Part shown: positions 32,203 through 45,210 of the stretch, in pieces
Numbering within the stretch: the stretch's first letter is position 1
Layout: every line of letters begins with the position of its first letter
Assembly (NCBI RefSeq): GCF_040581485.1
Contig: NC_090132.1
Span: 11,605,001-11,669,000, forward strand
Source of the DNA: Linepithema humile
Lineage: Eukaryota > Arthropoda > Insecta > Hymenoptera > Formicidae
Direction of reading: 5' to 3'
Length of the DNA: 64,000 bases
Position numbers and translations under genes: made by a program
Notes under the pieces: generated by a model
Told to the model about the DNA's origin: nothing
The model's input: the letters and a program-made list of their open reading frames with translations, nothing else
Database searches by the model: none

Positions 32203-33070
32203 TCATTTGCAGTCAATAATTAAGTCGTGGCGGATTAAGCAAAAGCGGAATATCCGTAACTAATAATTATTACAATTAAATATTGCGTATTATTACATTT
32301 TTTTATATTTTTATATTAACCTGTCAAATTTTATTTGTGTATTACAAGCTTTCTTGTCGAGTTTGTGTTTATTAATATTATAATTAAAATTTGCGTATTA
32401 TTACATTTTCAATTATTATATTAACCAGTCAATTTTAATTTATGTATTACAAGATTTCTTGTCGAGTTTGTGTTTATTATTAATAATTATTATCAATTAT
32501 TATATTAATTTTATGAAAAACATTAATCTGATAGTAATGATAGTAACCAAACATTTTTATATTACACCAAGCGAAGTATTGCGCAAAAATTTTCGTGTTA
32601 CACCAAGCGAAGTATGCGCAAAAATTAAAATTGACTGGAAATTATAAATGTTGAAACTAATTTAGGATCTGACAAAAAGCACATTAGTATTGTCTAATAT
32701 ATGAAACGCGAATATTCTCTGTTGTTTCTTTATGTACTTCCGACATTTGCAGTCAATCATCATCAATAATTACCCCAGGATTAACGTGCTTCCTCTAAAT
32801 TGATAAATTTCGAATTCTTTTGAAACAGTAAAATTACATAATAAAATAATATATATATTACTCTTATTAACATCTTAAAATTAATAATTTTACAACTTTT
32901 TTTGTTTAATTAGTTATCTAATTTGCTTTTAGAATAAAATCACAAGAAATTACGTTCAGGTCAAGTTCATCAATCGCACTTGACATTACATGGTCATCTA
33001 AAAAAATGTTATATATATTTAACTGGCTAGTCATTGCTTATAATTATCATTCCATCCTTTGAAATCAGAT
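32203..33070. repeat. AT-rich interval with two short tandem duplications
   Basis: About 95 bp at 32283-32377 recurs at 32386-32480; the shared landmark is CTTGTCGAGTTTGTGTTTAT. At 32560-32625 TTACACCAAGCGAAGTAT occurs twice. A further end of the GAAACTAATTTAGGATA family appears near 32652. No gene. Confidence 0.7.
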
Positions 33071-33760
33071 TTCTACTTTAGGTGTAGACTCTTCTTCCTT
33101 TGATTCCAAAGAAAAAGGTGGTATTCTACAAAATCAAATAAATATCCGTCTTCTCTTTCCATCCTAAATGTTTCCCTAGAGTTAAAAAATAAATAAATTA
33201 AAAAAACAACGCTTATATATTGATAAGAATTAGATAATTATACCACATATAACCACTAGGAGCTTGCAAACACACATGACTACTATATTGAAAACCCATG
33301 TAAATGGTAAAAATTATATATATATAACAGTAATATAACGCAGACATTCTCTGTTTCTTTATGTACTTCCGATAATTCAAGCCATGAATGATTTTTTTTT
33401 TGCCATGCTCGGAAGATCTTTTGTGCTACAAAACATGGTTCCTTGTCTGGATGATAGGTCAAAAATTTATCGAACAATTCGTGTTGCAATGCTGTTTTCT
33501 TATTTGTAGTATATGGCAACAATACATCTTTATGAGCAACATAATCTAATCCTGGAATAGCGTACAAACTGCGACTGCTCTCATGATTGCCCAAGAAAGT
33601 TACCGCTTCTGTTTGAGCGCCGCTAAACAGTATATAAAAGTATTATATAACATATAAAGCAAAATACAAATTATAATTTTTTGCTTCTTACCATAAAAGG
33701 ACAATCTCGTTGATTAATGAAAACCCAATTAAAGAAATAAAATCACACCTCGATAACCAA
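33071..33760 (-). pseudogene. Unrecognised spliced gene fragment
   Basis: Three exon-like pieces on the minus strand. One ends at about 33693 with ..TTTTATG/GTAAGAAG. A middle one runs from about 33625 (after TTTAG) to about 33320, with GNHESSRSLYAIPGLDY and FVAQKIFRAWQKKN. A third is at about 33178-33075 after AACTCTAG, with REDGYLFDFVEYHLFLWN and then a stop. The middle stretch has mixed, protein-like composition unlike the AT-rich surroundings. I do not recognise the family. It could be a host gene remnant or part of an unfamiliar transposon gene. Exon borders are approximate. Confidence 0.35.
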
Positions 33761-33780
33761 AAACTCTGTGTAAAATCAAC

Positions 33781-33812
33781 ACACACACATATATATATAT
33801 ATATATACACTT
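33781..33812. repeat. CA/TA microsatellite
   Basis: ACACACACATATATATATAT-type run. No further meaning visible. Confidence 0.8.
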
Positions 33813-33957
33813 ATACACTTATTTCACTTAATACGAATTTCTAACAAATTTAGTCACTCGCACTACACTGCTCTGGATAAGTACTCTTAAGTATGCATAG
33901 TGCAAATGGCCAAATTTGTTAGACCGAATTCACTATAATTACTTTTTTTTATTTTAA

Positions 33958-34128
33958 GACTGCTTTCACATGAGGCGTAACTTGCGTAAGCGTAATTTAT
34001 GTCAGTCAATCAAATCATTCAGCTATCATATGCAAAATTTTGCGTATAGTATCTGAACGATTTGATTGGCTAACACAAGATACGCTTACGCAAGTTACGC
34101 TTCATGTGACGGCACCCTAACACTTTCT
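33958..34128. mobile_element. Fold-back MITE, ~170 bp
   Basis: TTTCACATGAGGCGTAACTT near 33964 is inverted as AAGTTACGCTTCATGTGACG near the right end, with GCGTAAGCGTA/TACGCTTACGC continuing inward. Confidence 0.85.
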
Positions 34129-34129
34129 G

Positions 34130-34800
34130 AACTGAAAGGTTATGTAAATGCCAAACAAACGTAAGCGCGCGCCGCGCGGCTTCTCAGCGCCATCAGCGCA
34201 CCTAACGTCAGAAACTTGCAGATTCCACCATCTGCACAAAGTACACTTTCTGTCCACTAATTATCTAACTACAGAATACTGAGAGTGTACACTTCTGCAC
34301 TTTAAGATCGAAAAAAATTTTTTTTATAAAGAATACTATTATTTTTGATATACACTATCTTTATTCGTCTCCACAACACGTTATATATACATTTTACGAC
34401 CGATACTAATATATAAATGTAATTAATATATACATCAAAACTGCGAGCTGACAGGTCTGAGCGCCGCCATGTTAGAAAATGTTGATGATGATGCTAGAAT
34501 GTTGATGACGCTGACCAATAAGACACGAGCGACATACATCCTAGCGAGATGATTTTCTAGATTTTTCGACTTTGAATGCATATATTTATTTTTATAAAGC
34601 ACACAGAGCAAAAACAAGCAGACTTTTCTTATGTAATTTGGGTATGCGCTATCGATTGAGCCTATTGCCAACTCAATCGGCCCAGCCGTTATCGAGATCC
34701 GATAATCTCGGCTCATCTGAACCTTCCGTCTCGCGTAAAGATACACGGTCGGTCTTACGCTACGCGTGAACTTGGCGCGAGACACTACCGTGTCTCTTGA
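34130..34800. repeat. Interspersed repeat, copy A (inverted relative to 63.5-63.8 kb)
   Basis: Two landmarks match the end of the window in reverse complement: GCGCGCGGCTTCTCAGCGCC-like sequence near 34170-34220 against 63765-63815, and TTTGGGTATGCGCTATCGAT at 34637 against about 63610-63630, with the following ~120 bp. Between the landmarks the two copies differ in length. The short open frames are not conserved as coding. Confidence 0.75.
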
Positions 34801-35464
34801 TAAGACGACATAGCATATGCAGGTGTCAAATAAACATGAACTAAATGTGACGAAATATGATTTAAAAAATATATAATATTATACATTTTACAGAGAAAAA
34901 ATGTAATACGCTTTCATTACTTGATTTTTATGTAATAAATACGTAATACATAATAAATTAATAAATATAGATATATACATGTTGAATATGGTAATCTTTA
35001 TTTTGTATTTTTTATACTAATGATTGAAATAATGAGTATATATTTTTTCAATCATTGTACAAAATAAAAAAATTAAAAAAAATATATATTCAATATTAGT
35101 ATATGTATTAGTATATCTATTAATTTATTAATTAAATTATTTATTTTGTGTTTATCACAAATAAAAACAAGGAAAGCATATGAATATTTTCTCCAGTTCA
35201 ATGTATAGAATGAGAAATATATTTGTCAAATAAAATGTTTCATCGTGTTTAGCTCACATTTTGTAGACATTTTATTTATGCCTATGTTGTATAATTACAT
35301 TATTACCTTGCAATAAAATTTTAAAAGGAAAATAATATTGTTTTCATTAATAATTTCATGACATATTTGCAGATCAATCGTCATGTTCTCTTTGTAAAGA
35401 CAAAGAATGAGAAATGCATATTTATAATAAATAGCCAGGAAGTCACCTCTGGCTTAATTTATTG
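34801..35464. other. AT-rich interval without a gene
   Basis: No coding region or clear repeat, apart from a short inverted pair around 35000-35110 (ATGATTGAAATA/ATTTTTTCAATCAT). Confidence 0.4.
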
Positions 35465-36189
35465 CAGTGCTCGGAATTAGTCTGAACATTTTAGCCGATT
35501 TCCGTGGTATACGCCTCCTTTCCTCTCCTTACCGCGCGCGTCGCAGCCGCTACGGCCAGCGCCGCCGAGCGTTAGGAGCGGCACTATCTGATTAGGTTCT
35601 ATGAGTAGGTTCTTCTTAGTAGTTTCTTCTCCCTATTTATTAAAATTTAAAAAAATTTATTAAAAATAAATTTTTTTTTAAATTTATTAAGTGGAAATAT
35701 TTCAATAGATTTCTACGTCACCTATGAGGTACTAATACTGACACGTTTTTCAAAAAGTGGTTTCTATCTACATTATTGCATCAATTGTTCATTCTCATAA
35801 AAGGCTAAAAAAATCTAATTAAGAAAATCTCTTTTATATATATTTTTTTTTAAATTAAGAATTTATTTTTATCTTTAGTGGAATAGGTCTACGGGGGAAA
35901 CCATTTAAAAAAAAAACGCGTCAGCATTAGTATCTCATGGGTGACGTGGAAATCTATTGAAATATTTCCACTTAATAAATTTAAAAATAAAAAATTTATT
36001 TTTAATAAATTTTAATACATTTTTTAAAATTTTAATAAATAGGGAAAAGAACCCACTCATAATCAGATAGTGTCGCTCCTAATGCTCGGCGGCGCTGGCC
36101 CTAGCGGCTGCGGCGCGCGCGGTAAGAAGAGGAAAGGAGGCGTATACCACGGAAATCGGCTGAAATGTTCAGACTAATTCCGAGCACTG
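35465..36189. mobile_element. Fold-back element with CAGTGCTCGG ends, ~725 bp
   Basis: CAGTGCTCGGAATTAGTCTG at 35465 is inverted at 36170-36189, and the arms remain paired for about 330 bp (for example GCGTATACCACGGAAATCGG at the right). The CAGTG ends suggest a hAT-related MITE. The flanking octamers (ATTTATTG and AATTAGAT) do not form a convincing target duplication. Confidence 0.85.
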
Positions 36190-37223
36190 AATTAGATGGA
36201 AAGTTAATCTAATTTTTATAATTTAATAACTAAATCTAATGTATGTATTATATGTATATGCATTATGTATAGGTTTATTAGTGTAAATATCTATGTGTTT
36301 AAGTGTGTGTTTATGTATTTGTATGTGTGGGTATATATGTTTGTAATTTGTATTTTAGCGGTACCATTTCTTAAATGAAATGTATATTAACAGGACCTTT
36401 GGCTCTTAGAAGGACCGTACCGCTAATTTTTTTTATGTACCGTATATTATTGAAACTGTCTTGATAAAACCTTTCTGAATGCAATGTATTTTATCGGTAC
36501 CTTCTCGAATTTTGTGTCCTCCTAATATACAAAAGATTTATTACTATTATTTTTTTTTTTTTAATATTTTATGAGGACCAGTGCATAATTGAGTATCAAT
36601 AATCTTTCAAATAAAAATATAATATTCTTCATTGATTATTCTTTTATTTATTTTCTTTGTAATATTATAATCTTTATAACATTATATTCTTTTTTATTTT
36701 TATCAAGCGTGTGTGTGTACAATATATTATATACATATATAATATTCATATAATTTAAAATAATCCATACACAATTAATATTACTTAGACGCTTAATAAA
36801 GAAAAACTTAAAAAAATTGTTATTAATTTATTTAAACAATATATATAAATAATAAAAGATTTTTTATTAAAGTTTTTTTAAAGATTTTTTATGTTTAAAA
36901 AAATGAAGAATTTTTTATAATTTTTATTTTTTAATAATTAATTACAATTATAATTTTCCTAAATTACAACGCATATTATTTAAACAATATTCAAAAGAAA
37001 GAATCAAAATAAAAAAATAAAAAATTATATTGTTCTCTTAAAACTTAGATGCTTTCAAGCATCATAACTGTGTATTAAAAAAAAAAAAAAAAACAATTTA
37101 TAATTTATTAAAATAAATTTTTTTGTAAGGCATAGATTGCATTTATAAAAGATCAGTACAAAAACATATCAGTACAAATATTTAATCATCATAAAGCTAG
37201 AGTAAACTCTTATTCAGTATTAT
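36190..37223. other. AT-rich interval without a gene
   Basis: Very AT-rich with long A and T runs. A small palindromic patch AGCGGTACC ... GGACCGTACCGCT lies at about 36356-36434. No gene. Confidence 0.45.
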
Positions 37224-37691
37224 ATACAGGGTATCTGGCAATAATCGCCCCATCGGTCATATACAGGTAGAGGAGGTCAAATCGAATAGAAAAGTCCTTT
37301 ACCATTTTTTAATTTACATAATAAGTACTGAGTAATTAACGAAAAAAGATCGGCGAATCCGCGCGAGTAAAGCGCGCGCGGTGAGAAGGACGTCCCACTG
37401 CTACGCGATTACTAGGACACAAGGATCTAGCGTTACGCGCCGCTCGTATGTTGCCATTGTCATTTGTAGAGCGCTCCTCCCAACGCTTCATCGCGCGCCT
37501 AGTGATCGCATAGCAGTGGGATGTCCTTCTCGCTGCGCGCGCTTTACTTGCACGGATTCACCAATCTTTTTTCGTTAATTACTTAGTACTTATTACAAAA
37601 ATCAAAAAATGGTAAAGGACTTTTCTACTCGATTTGACCTCCTCTACCTGTATATGACCGGTGGGGCGATTATTGCCAGACACCCTGTATA
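37224..37691. mobile_element. Full-length ACAGGGTG fold-back MITE, ~468 bp
   Basis: ATACAGGGTATCTGGCAATA at the left and TATTGCCAGACACCCTGTAT at the right, with the arms paired through AGGTAGAGGAGGTCAAATCG and into a central CCTAGTGATCGC/GCGATTACTAGG palindrome. TA-rich flanks prevent calling the duplication. It matches the half copy at 30218-30500. Confidence 0.9.
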
Positions 37692-37879
37692 TAAGAGACT
37701 TATAAAGAAACTAAACATAAAACAAAATGAAATATATAAAATATTTTCTATATATGCTTAAATTAGCTAAAAAATATGTATATTTAAATGATTTATCACA
37801 GCTGATGCAAATACAAAAAACATTTTTACAGGTACTGTAACAATTTTAAAAGCAAAATATATAAATAATTGTTATCTTA

Positions 37880-38063
37880 AAAGAGTACACACTTATGAGT
37901 TAGACGTTCAAAAACTTAAACATTTGTCAAAAGAAATTACAAAAAGAAAAATTTGAAATAATTTAATATTACCTAAAATTATACTTTTTCTTACTAAAAT
38001 TATTGTTTTACCCATTTTAAAAGAAGACAATACAGTATGATTTTTTTCAAATGTTATAGTTCA
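37880..38063 (+). pseudogene. Small decayed fragment of the tyrosine-recombinase-like gene
   Basis: GAGTACACACTTATGAGTTA corresponds to 51413 onward of the intact-looking gene, and CCCATTTTAAAAGAAGACAA corresponds to 51779 onward; the ~300 bp between them are deleted. Not coding. Confidence 0.75.
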
Positions 38064-38391
38064 AAAGAAATAATACTATAATTTAATTTCAAACATTTTG
38101 TAAATAGCTCGACATTTTTTTTTAAAACTTGTAAAATTTTTTTTTTAATATTTGATTCGAAAAGCAGAACAATTTTTCCATTTTTTTACTTTGATTTATT
38201 ATTTCTGCTATTGTTTTAGTAATGTACAGTAAAGTCCTCAGAAAATACTATTAAAAATCTAAGGTAAATAATTCTTTGCATTTTAGATTTATTGCATTTG
38301 AAAATCTGCAATGAGAAAAATATAAACTTAGAGCATAACGGGATAATAAGATAAATAAAAAAAGTCGACCGTTCATTGTTCTGTTTTAATA

Positions 38392-39664
38392 AAAGTTTGA
38401 TATTAATTTATATTGAATCATTTATAATTGACAATTTTTAATTATTATAAGATTAAAAAAAAATGTAATATTTTTTAATATTATCTTTAATTAGATACTT
38501 CACATTCCACATAATTGAAACTGAAAGTTTACTACTCTAGAATACACTGGAAATATTTATTTGATTTTTTTAACAGTATTTTCTGAAGATTTTACATCTA
38601 AATATCACTGAAATAATATATTTAAAAATTATTTAAAAATTTAGCAAAAAGTATTACAAAACAAAGAATTATAGAAACACTTCGAAGACGTAAAAATTTT
38701 TATTTTAACGTATACAATACACTTAATGATAGAAAACTTCTTATAGAGAAGCGTTCTAAAGAAGTATCTAATAAATTATATTTCTAATTATATACTGCAT
38801 ACCTATCCAAAATGCAAAGCATTTATATTAAAATCTATAAGCAAACATCATTTTCAAAAATGTATTGGTCGTAAAAATAAAAACACCAGAGCGATATCAG
38901 TTTTAGGAAGAACAGTAATAGGTCGAATACATCCTGAAGCGAAAAAAATTTAAAAATTACATGTTTTTTTCTATTTTAAAAAAAAGATAATATAGTACGA
39001 CTTATACGTTATGATGAGTTAATAATTGTCTTTGAAAATCAACAGTGTAAAAAATATAAAGCATCAGAACATCATGATAACATAATAAGACAAAAATTGA
39101 GAACATTCGATCGCTTTCTACAAATGTTGAAAAATAAATATTCAGATTTTGTTATTCTATTTATTATCTACGATACAGCAGTGCCTGCATTGAAGCAATC
39201 ACTAGATTAGCAGGTTTATTTTTATGTGGAAAATTTTAGATCTATATTTTATATGACTATCATTTTAATTTTATAAGACTATTATTTTAACATCATTACT
39301 TGGAGGTTTGATAAAGGAACTTGGAAAAATTTTAATTAATCGTTTTATTAGAAAAGAAGAATATGATAAAAAATTGCTTGCTGAAGATTTCTTAAAAGTA
39401 TTTTTTGAAGATTTTGCAACATATATTATTAAAACGATATCTGAAACAATGAATCAAAATAAAAGACATATAAAGATTGTTTTGCTTTCTAAATCTATAT
39501 TATTAAGCTATATCATTTTTTGGCAAAAATACGTCGAATAGCTTATAATTTTTTAAAAGAAGAGTTTTCTTACGAAACACTTTTCTTGGCTTATACTTAC
39601 AAAAGTAATAGTAATATCAATACAAGTATTCAATTGTCGAAGAGCTAGGAAAATAAAAAGAATT
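38392..39664 (+). pseudogene. Larger decayed copy of the tyrosine-recombinase-like gene
   Basis: Collinear with about 50500-52440 of the gene further right, including part of the upstream intron (38392-38545). It carries several deletions, frameshifts and stops. The longest surviving frame (39308-39541) matches residues about 255-330 of that gene. It ends near 39664 before the catalytic C-terminus. It is an independent old copy in the same orientation, not the inverted arm described at 40.98 kb. Confidence 0.85.
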
Positions 39665-40095
39665 CATTAAAGTCATAAAGTTTATCACTTGATTACTAGA
39701 CACGCACGATAAAAGGTTTAGAAGAGCGTTTTACGAATGTCAACAACTTCACACAAATTGTGCATAACCTTCGCTTCTTAACGATTACGTAACGTAACTA
39801 ATAAGCGCTTTTTGCCGCCCTTATTATTTATTATATACTTGTATAAATCAATTAATTTTTAAAATTAATTTCTCATTTATTGCAAAACTCACAAAATGGT
39901 AGAGGACTTCCTTACTTGGTTTAACTAACCCCTACTAACTTACATGGTTCGATTATTTCGAACACTTGTATATAATTATTATTATAATATAAGTACAGTA
40001 TTATTACGCATATATGACTTATTAGAAACTGATAAAAGACACTCGAAATGTTATATCCATTTTTGATATGTGTATTTTATTGCATGGTACATGCG
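39665..40095. other. Interval with a very decayed ACAGGGTG MITE end
   Basis: AAAATGGTAGAGGACTTCCT at about 39894 and the sequence to ACACTTGTATA near 39972 resemble the right end of the MITE at 37224-37691 with many changes. No gene. Confidence 0.5.
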
Positions 40096-40976
<881 letters not shown>

Positions 40977-41282
40977 TTACATGTTACATATTGTATCATA
41001 ATACTCTGTTTCTATTATCAATTCTGTCGCCTCTTGTGTTAATAAATTTTCTTCAGTTTGATCAAATTCTATATAATCTAATACATGTGTAGAATTATTT
41101 ACAACAATTGCACTTTTAGCGTTTGTTATATTATTCTCAATATTGTTGTTGTCAAAATTAATTGCAACACAGTTTTCCTTATTTGTTTCTGCTGCATTCG
41201 AAATTATAGAATTTGTAATTATCTTCTCAGCATTCTCTACAAATGATATTTCAATAATTATTCTGTGTCTGTATGTGCGCAT
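40977..41282 (-). pseudogene. Inverted copy of exon 2 of the tyrosine-recombinase-like gene
   Basis: The 101-codon frame (MRTYRHRIIIEISFVENAEK...) is nearly the same as the frame at 50171-50503, and both are open. Homology stops abruptly at about 40977, where the other copy runs on to its donor site. With no downstream exons it cannot make the recombinase. Confidence 0.85.
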
Positions 41283-41469
41283 ACATATATTTTAAATTAA
41301 CATTTATATTTAAAGTCTATAGTAATAAACTCTACAGTTGCAATCACATACATTTAAAAAATCCTCTCTAGTATTACAAAATATTAATTAATATTAAATT
41401 TGATGCTAACAAATTTTTAATAACAATAATTTAATAACTTAATAACTAGAAATAAAATATATCAGTTTT

Positions 41470-41592
41470 TACCTTTATCTTCAGTTGCAAGTAATGATGC
41501 ATTAACTGTATAGTACGATGCAATATAATTTTAGGCACATCAGCATCCATCGACTTTTTAATAGCATTAAGAGCATTAAAACTTTCTGTAAT
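41470..41592 (-). pseudogene. Inverted copy of exon 1 of the tyrosine-recombinase-like gene
   Basis: This mirrors 49859-49981 (ESFNALNAIKK-, LMDADVPKIILHRTLQLMH-type). Part of the palindrome's left arm. Confidence 0.75.
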
Positions 41593-42926
41593 ATAGATAT
41601 ATAAGAAATAATTACATATATAAGCACATTGTTACTTTTAAATAAAGAAATATTTTTCTTTTCCAAATAAATACTTGATAATGTAATATATCTTAGTACA
41701 TATTGAACATTTTGGTTTGCATGTTTCCTAAATCTGTCTAAATATGTCTAATTATTCAATACATTTATATAGGAAACGTATATGAATGAACATGTTCTGG
41801 ATATATAATAGGAATGATTGTACAAGTATGTAATTATTTAATAAATATTTCAAAAATTTTATGCAATAATAATTGCTATCATATACTAAGTATTTTTTCG
41901 TTACTTTTATTACAGTAGTAAAGTTTAGTTCGTAGGCATCTCATTGAATTTTATAGTAAGAGGATAAGATCAATTATAATCAATGATTGTAAAATATAAT
42001 GAGATATGAGAATCGTATAATCTTTAACTGATAGATGAAATATATGGCTCATTTATACATGTTGTTGACCGTAGCTCGCTATTCTTGTTTCTGAAAGATT
42101 AAGTATTTAATTTTTTTATATTGTTATATATACAATTCCTTATTATTACTTTCTTACACGATATATATGCTTAGAAATTTTGATAAAATTATTAAAAGCT
42201 ACGTATAATGTGTGTATGTGTACGCACGTGCGTGCGTGATGTGATGTATGTGTGGATGATTGTATTTATGCATATATATATATATTATGTATACTAAGCA
42301 ACAGAAGTGTCTTAATATACGAATTTATATATACCGTAACATTTATATATTTTCCATATTTATATTGTATATATGCGTATGCAATTGTATACATATATGC
42401 GTATGTGTGAGAAATATGTATTCTGATATGTGCATAAATTTTGTGCATATACTCAGCAACATGTGCTAAAGCATACATGTTGCTGAGTGTACCTACATGT
42501 GTGTGCGTACGTCTATTTATTTTGCAATTAATTATTTCAATTTTCTATTATAAGTATTAAAAAGTGATAATTATTACATATCATGTTGAGCTATGACTCG
42601 ACAAATATATCTTGTATTTTTATATTTTGCAACACAATAATTTTGATGCCTGACTACATCTTTCTTGCATATGTAATATATCCCGTCAGTAAATACAATG
42701 AGTACAAACATTATTAATTATTTAATTACTTTGACACAATAGATCACATGAACGATTAACTAACCATTATTTTACAGTATGACCGACATTAAAACTTTGT
42801 ACCATAGGTTTGTTCTTTATAGCTGTACTGCAACTGTATTAAGTAGGATAGTGTAGGCTAGACTATCTATTTGTCCTGTATGTTTTTTTAGTACATTTTC
42901 AGTGCAGTAATGAAAAACAAACTTAA
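41593..42926. other. Left palindrome arm without a gene
   Basis: AT-rich sequence with TA/GT-rich patches (42205-42480) mirrored at 45830-46090. Complementary frames arise from near-alternating purine-pyrimidine sequence. No gene. Confidence 0.5.
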
Positions 42927-43038
42927 GAGTCACATCGATCAAACTCCGATTAATTCCTTTCCTTTTGCCTTCTACAGACGAATATTCATAAGAGAAAAAG
43001 GAAAACGAATTAACCAGAGTTGGTTAAAGTGGCCCTCA
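42927..43038. mobile_element. Small MITE inserted in the left palindrome arm
   Basis: GAGTCACATCGATCAAACTC pairs imperfectly with GAGTTGGTTAAAGTGGCCCTC, with AATTCCTTTCCTTT/AAAGGAAAACGAATT inside. The right arm lacks it (45390-45400), which gives the empty site. Confidence 0.7.
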
Positions 43039-43107
43039 TAATGCTGCGTTCCAAAATGTACTGTCAATGCTGAAAATCTATAGTTCACTGTTCACATAAT
43101 ATATGTA

Positions 43108-43271
43108 AAACCCGTATCACACTACGCATTGAAAATTGAGATTAAAGATTGAAGATTCGGAATTTGACCAATTAGAAAAAAGTAATATTTGTTTGCTTCT
43201 TCTCGATTGGTCAAATTCCCAATCTTCGATCTTTAATCTTAATCTTTAATGCATAGTCTGATACGGGCTTA
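43108..43271. mobile_element. Fold-back MITE with CCCGTATCA ends, copy 1
   Basis: ACCCGTATCACACTACGCAT at the left against ATGCATAGTCTGATACGGGC at the right, paired through AAAGATTGAAGATTCGG. About 164 bp. Confidence 0.9.
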
Positions 43272-43286
43272 ATACGAGCTTATATA

Positions 43287-43450
43287 AAGCCAGTATCTGA
43301 TTACGCATTAAAGATTGAGATTAAAGATTGAAGTTTGGAAATTTGACCAATCAGAAAAAAACAATATTTGTTTGCTTCTCCTCGATTAGTCAAATTATCA
43401 ATCTTCAATCTTTAATCTCAATCTTTAATGCGTAGTGTGATACGGGCTTT
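43287..43450. mobile_element. Fold-back MITE with CCCGTATCA ends, copy 2
   Basis: Same family and orientation-symmetric structure as 43108-43271, 16 bp away. The left end reads GCCAGTATCTGATTACGCAT. Confidence 0.9.
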
Positions 43451-43506
43451 ATATATAGATTTAATAGTAGTGTATATCGGAACACATAATTAGAAGCATC
43501 TGAATT

Positions 43507-43652
43507 AGCCCGGATCTATAATAGGTGTAGTAAGCTTTAAGCCGTAAGAAATTGATCATTCACAAACAAAACATAGAAGAATAGTAGACTGTGATTGGTC
43601 AATTTCTTACGGCTCTTAAAAAACTTACTACACTTATTGTAGATTCGGGCTT
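43507..43652. mobile_element. Fold-back MITE with AGCCCGGATCTA ends
   Basis: AGCCCGGATCTATAATAGGT at the left is inverted as TGTAGATTCGGGCTT at the right, with TAAGCCGTAAGAAATTGA/TCAATTTCTTACGGCT inside. The GTAAGAAATTGACCAAT core recurs near 43775-43850 and 45055-45210. Confidence 0.85.
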
Positions 43653-43930
43653 AAGCACATACTAAAATTTTAAATCTTGTCTACAGTAGAGTTGTAATTG
43701 ATTATTTTCCTATAGTTTGTCTGTGATTGGACCAATACAATAGACTGTATTGCAGAATAGACATGGCATAATGTCGTAAGAAATTGACCAATTATAGTCG
43801 ATTATTCTTCTGTGATTTATCTATGATTGGTCAATTTCTTACGACTTATAACTCTATGATTGCATTGTAGATCCCACATAACAATTGACTATACTGGCCG
43901 ACATGATTTTTTTTACCGTTTGAATATAAT

Positions 43931-44071
43931 GGGTTTGTTCGTTTTAGCTGCACTGAGGCTGCTCTGGCTTTGCTCTACACAAGATAATACAGAACAGATA
44001 AATAGTCTGTCTTGTATTATCTTGCATAGAATAAACTCAGAACAGCCCTAGTGCAGCTAAAATGAACAAGC
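43931..44071. mobile_element. Fold-back MITE with GTTTGTTC ends
   Basis: GTTTGTTCGTTTTAGCTGCA against TGCAGCTAAAATGAACAAGC. A relative lies near 42807-42910. Confidence 0.8.
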
Positions 44072-44302
44072 GCAATATATCATTTTCAACGTATTTTTTC
44101 ACGCTAAACACGAATTCGTTTTCGAAATTGCTCTATCACGTTAGGTTTTTGAGAAAAGTAAAGTTAAAAGTGTCAAAAGTGACGTTTTGTAACATTTTTA
44201 TGATTTTTTTGCTGGTTAATTTGGTTACGGCCTTATGGTTACGACTAAAATTTTTATACATGTGATGGCCTTAACATTTTGTTTTAGATCGGTATTCATA
44301 GG

Positions 44303-44455
44303 ACGGTATTCATAGTCGGTTCTTATATTTAAAATCATCTTAAGCATGGAATTATATTTGCTCTCTTCGTTACACACAATCTTATATGACGAAGAGAGCG
44401 AATATAAGTCCATACTTAAGACAATCTTAAATATAAGAACGGACTATGAATATGG
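44303..44455. mobile_element. Fold-back MITE with GGTATTCATAGTC ends, copy 1
   Basis: ACGGTATTCATAGTCGGTTC at the left against GAACGGACTATGAATATGGA at the right. Lies in the palindrome spacer. Confidence 0.85.
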
Positions 44456-44464
44456 ACTATTATA

Positions 44465-44612
44465 GGGCGGTATTCATAGTCCGTTCTTATTTTAAGATCG
44501 CCTTAAGTAATGTTTTAAGACGCTAATACGGCTCTGTGATTGGCTTATAATATTTTAAGACTGTACTTAAGATGGTCTTAAATATAAGATCCGACTATGA
44601 ATATATACTATA
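44465..44612. mobile_element. Fold-back MITE with GGTATTCATAGTC ends, copy 2
   Basis: GCGGTATTCATAGTCCGTTC at the left against ATCCGACTATGAATA at the right, directly after copy 1. Confidence 0.85.
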
Positions 44613-45054
44613 ATAATTTTTAATAAAAATTAATCTTTGGTTTGTCATTTACTATTGTAAATATTATAGTTAATCTATATATTAAAAAAAAAACTTGTTT
44701 TTTAATCAAATTAATTAATTATGTACGATCAATTTTGATACCCAAGTCTTATATGTTCGAGTACTAGGTCGTTTCCCTTAAGAGAAAAAAAAATTATACG
44801 TCAAAAAAGTTTAAAGATAAAAGTTGATACTTTAAGATAGCGTAAATGAAAATAAGATAAAATTTACTTTACCAGCGAAAAAATCATAAAAATACCAAAA
44901 AACGTCACTTTTAACACTTTTAACCTTATTTTTCTTAAAAACCTGACGTGATAGAGCAATTTCGAAGTCGGATTCGTGTTTCGTGTGAAAAAATACATGG
45001 AAAATGATATATTCAAACTACAGACAAAAAATCTAAAAATGTCGACTTGTGTTA

Positions 45055-45210
45055 TTTTTCTATAATTTGTCTGTGATTGGTTAATTTTTTACGGTTTATG
45101 ACTTGCGACTCCATTGTAGATGAGGTCATATGCCTGTTCCCAATAAAATTATAAGTTGTAAGCCGTAAGAAATTAACCAATCACAGACAAATTATAGGAA
45201 AATAATCATT
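45055..45210. repeat. Fold-back repeat with CTATAATTTGTCTGTGATTG arms
   Basis: CTATAATTTGTCTGTGATTG at 45059 is inverted as CAATCACAGACAAATTATAG at about 45178-45197. Confidence 0.8.

Noticed and set aside
35457..36197. 8-bp target duplication for the CAGTGCTCGG element
   Set aside because: The flanking octamers agree at only about half the positions.
42260..42478. Overlapping open frames on both strands, rich in Tyr, Ile and Cys
   Set aside because: They come from near-alternating TA/TG sequence mirrored in the palindrome and do not resemble a protein.
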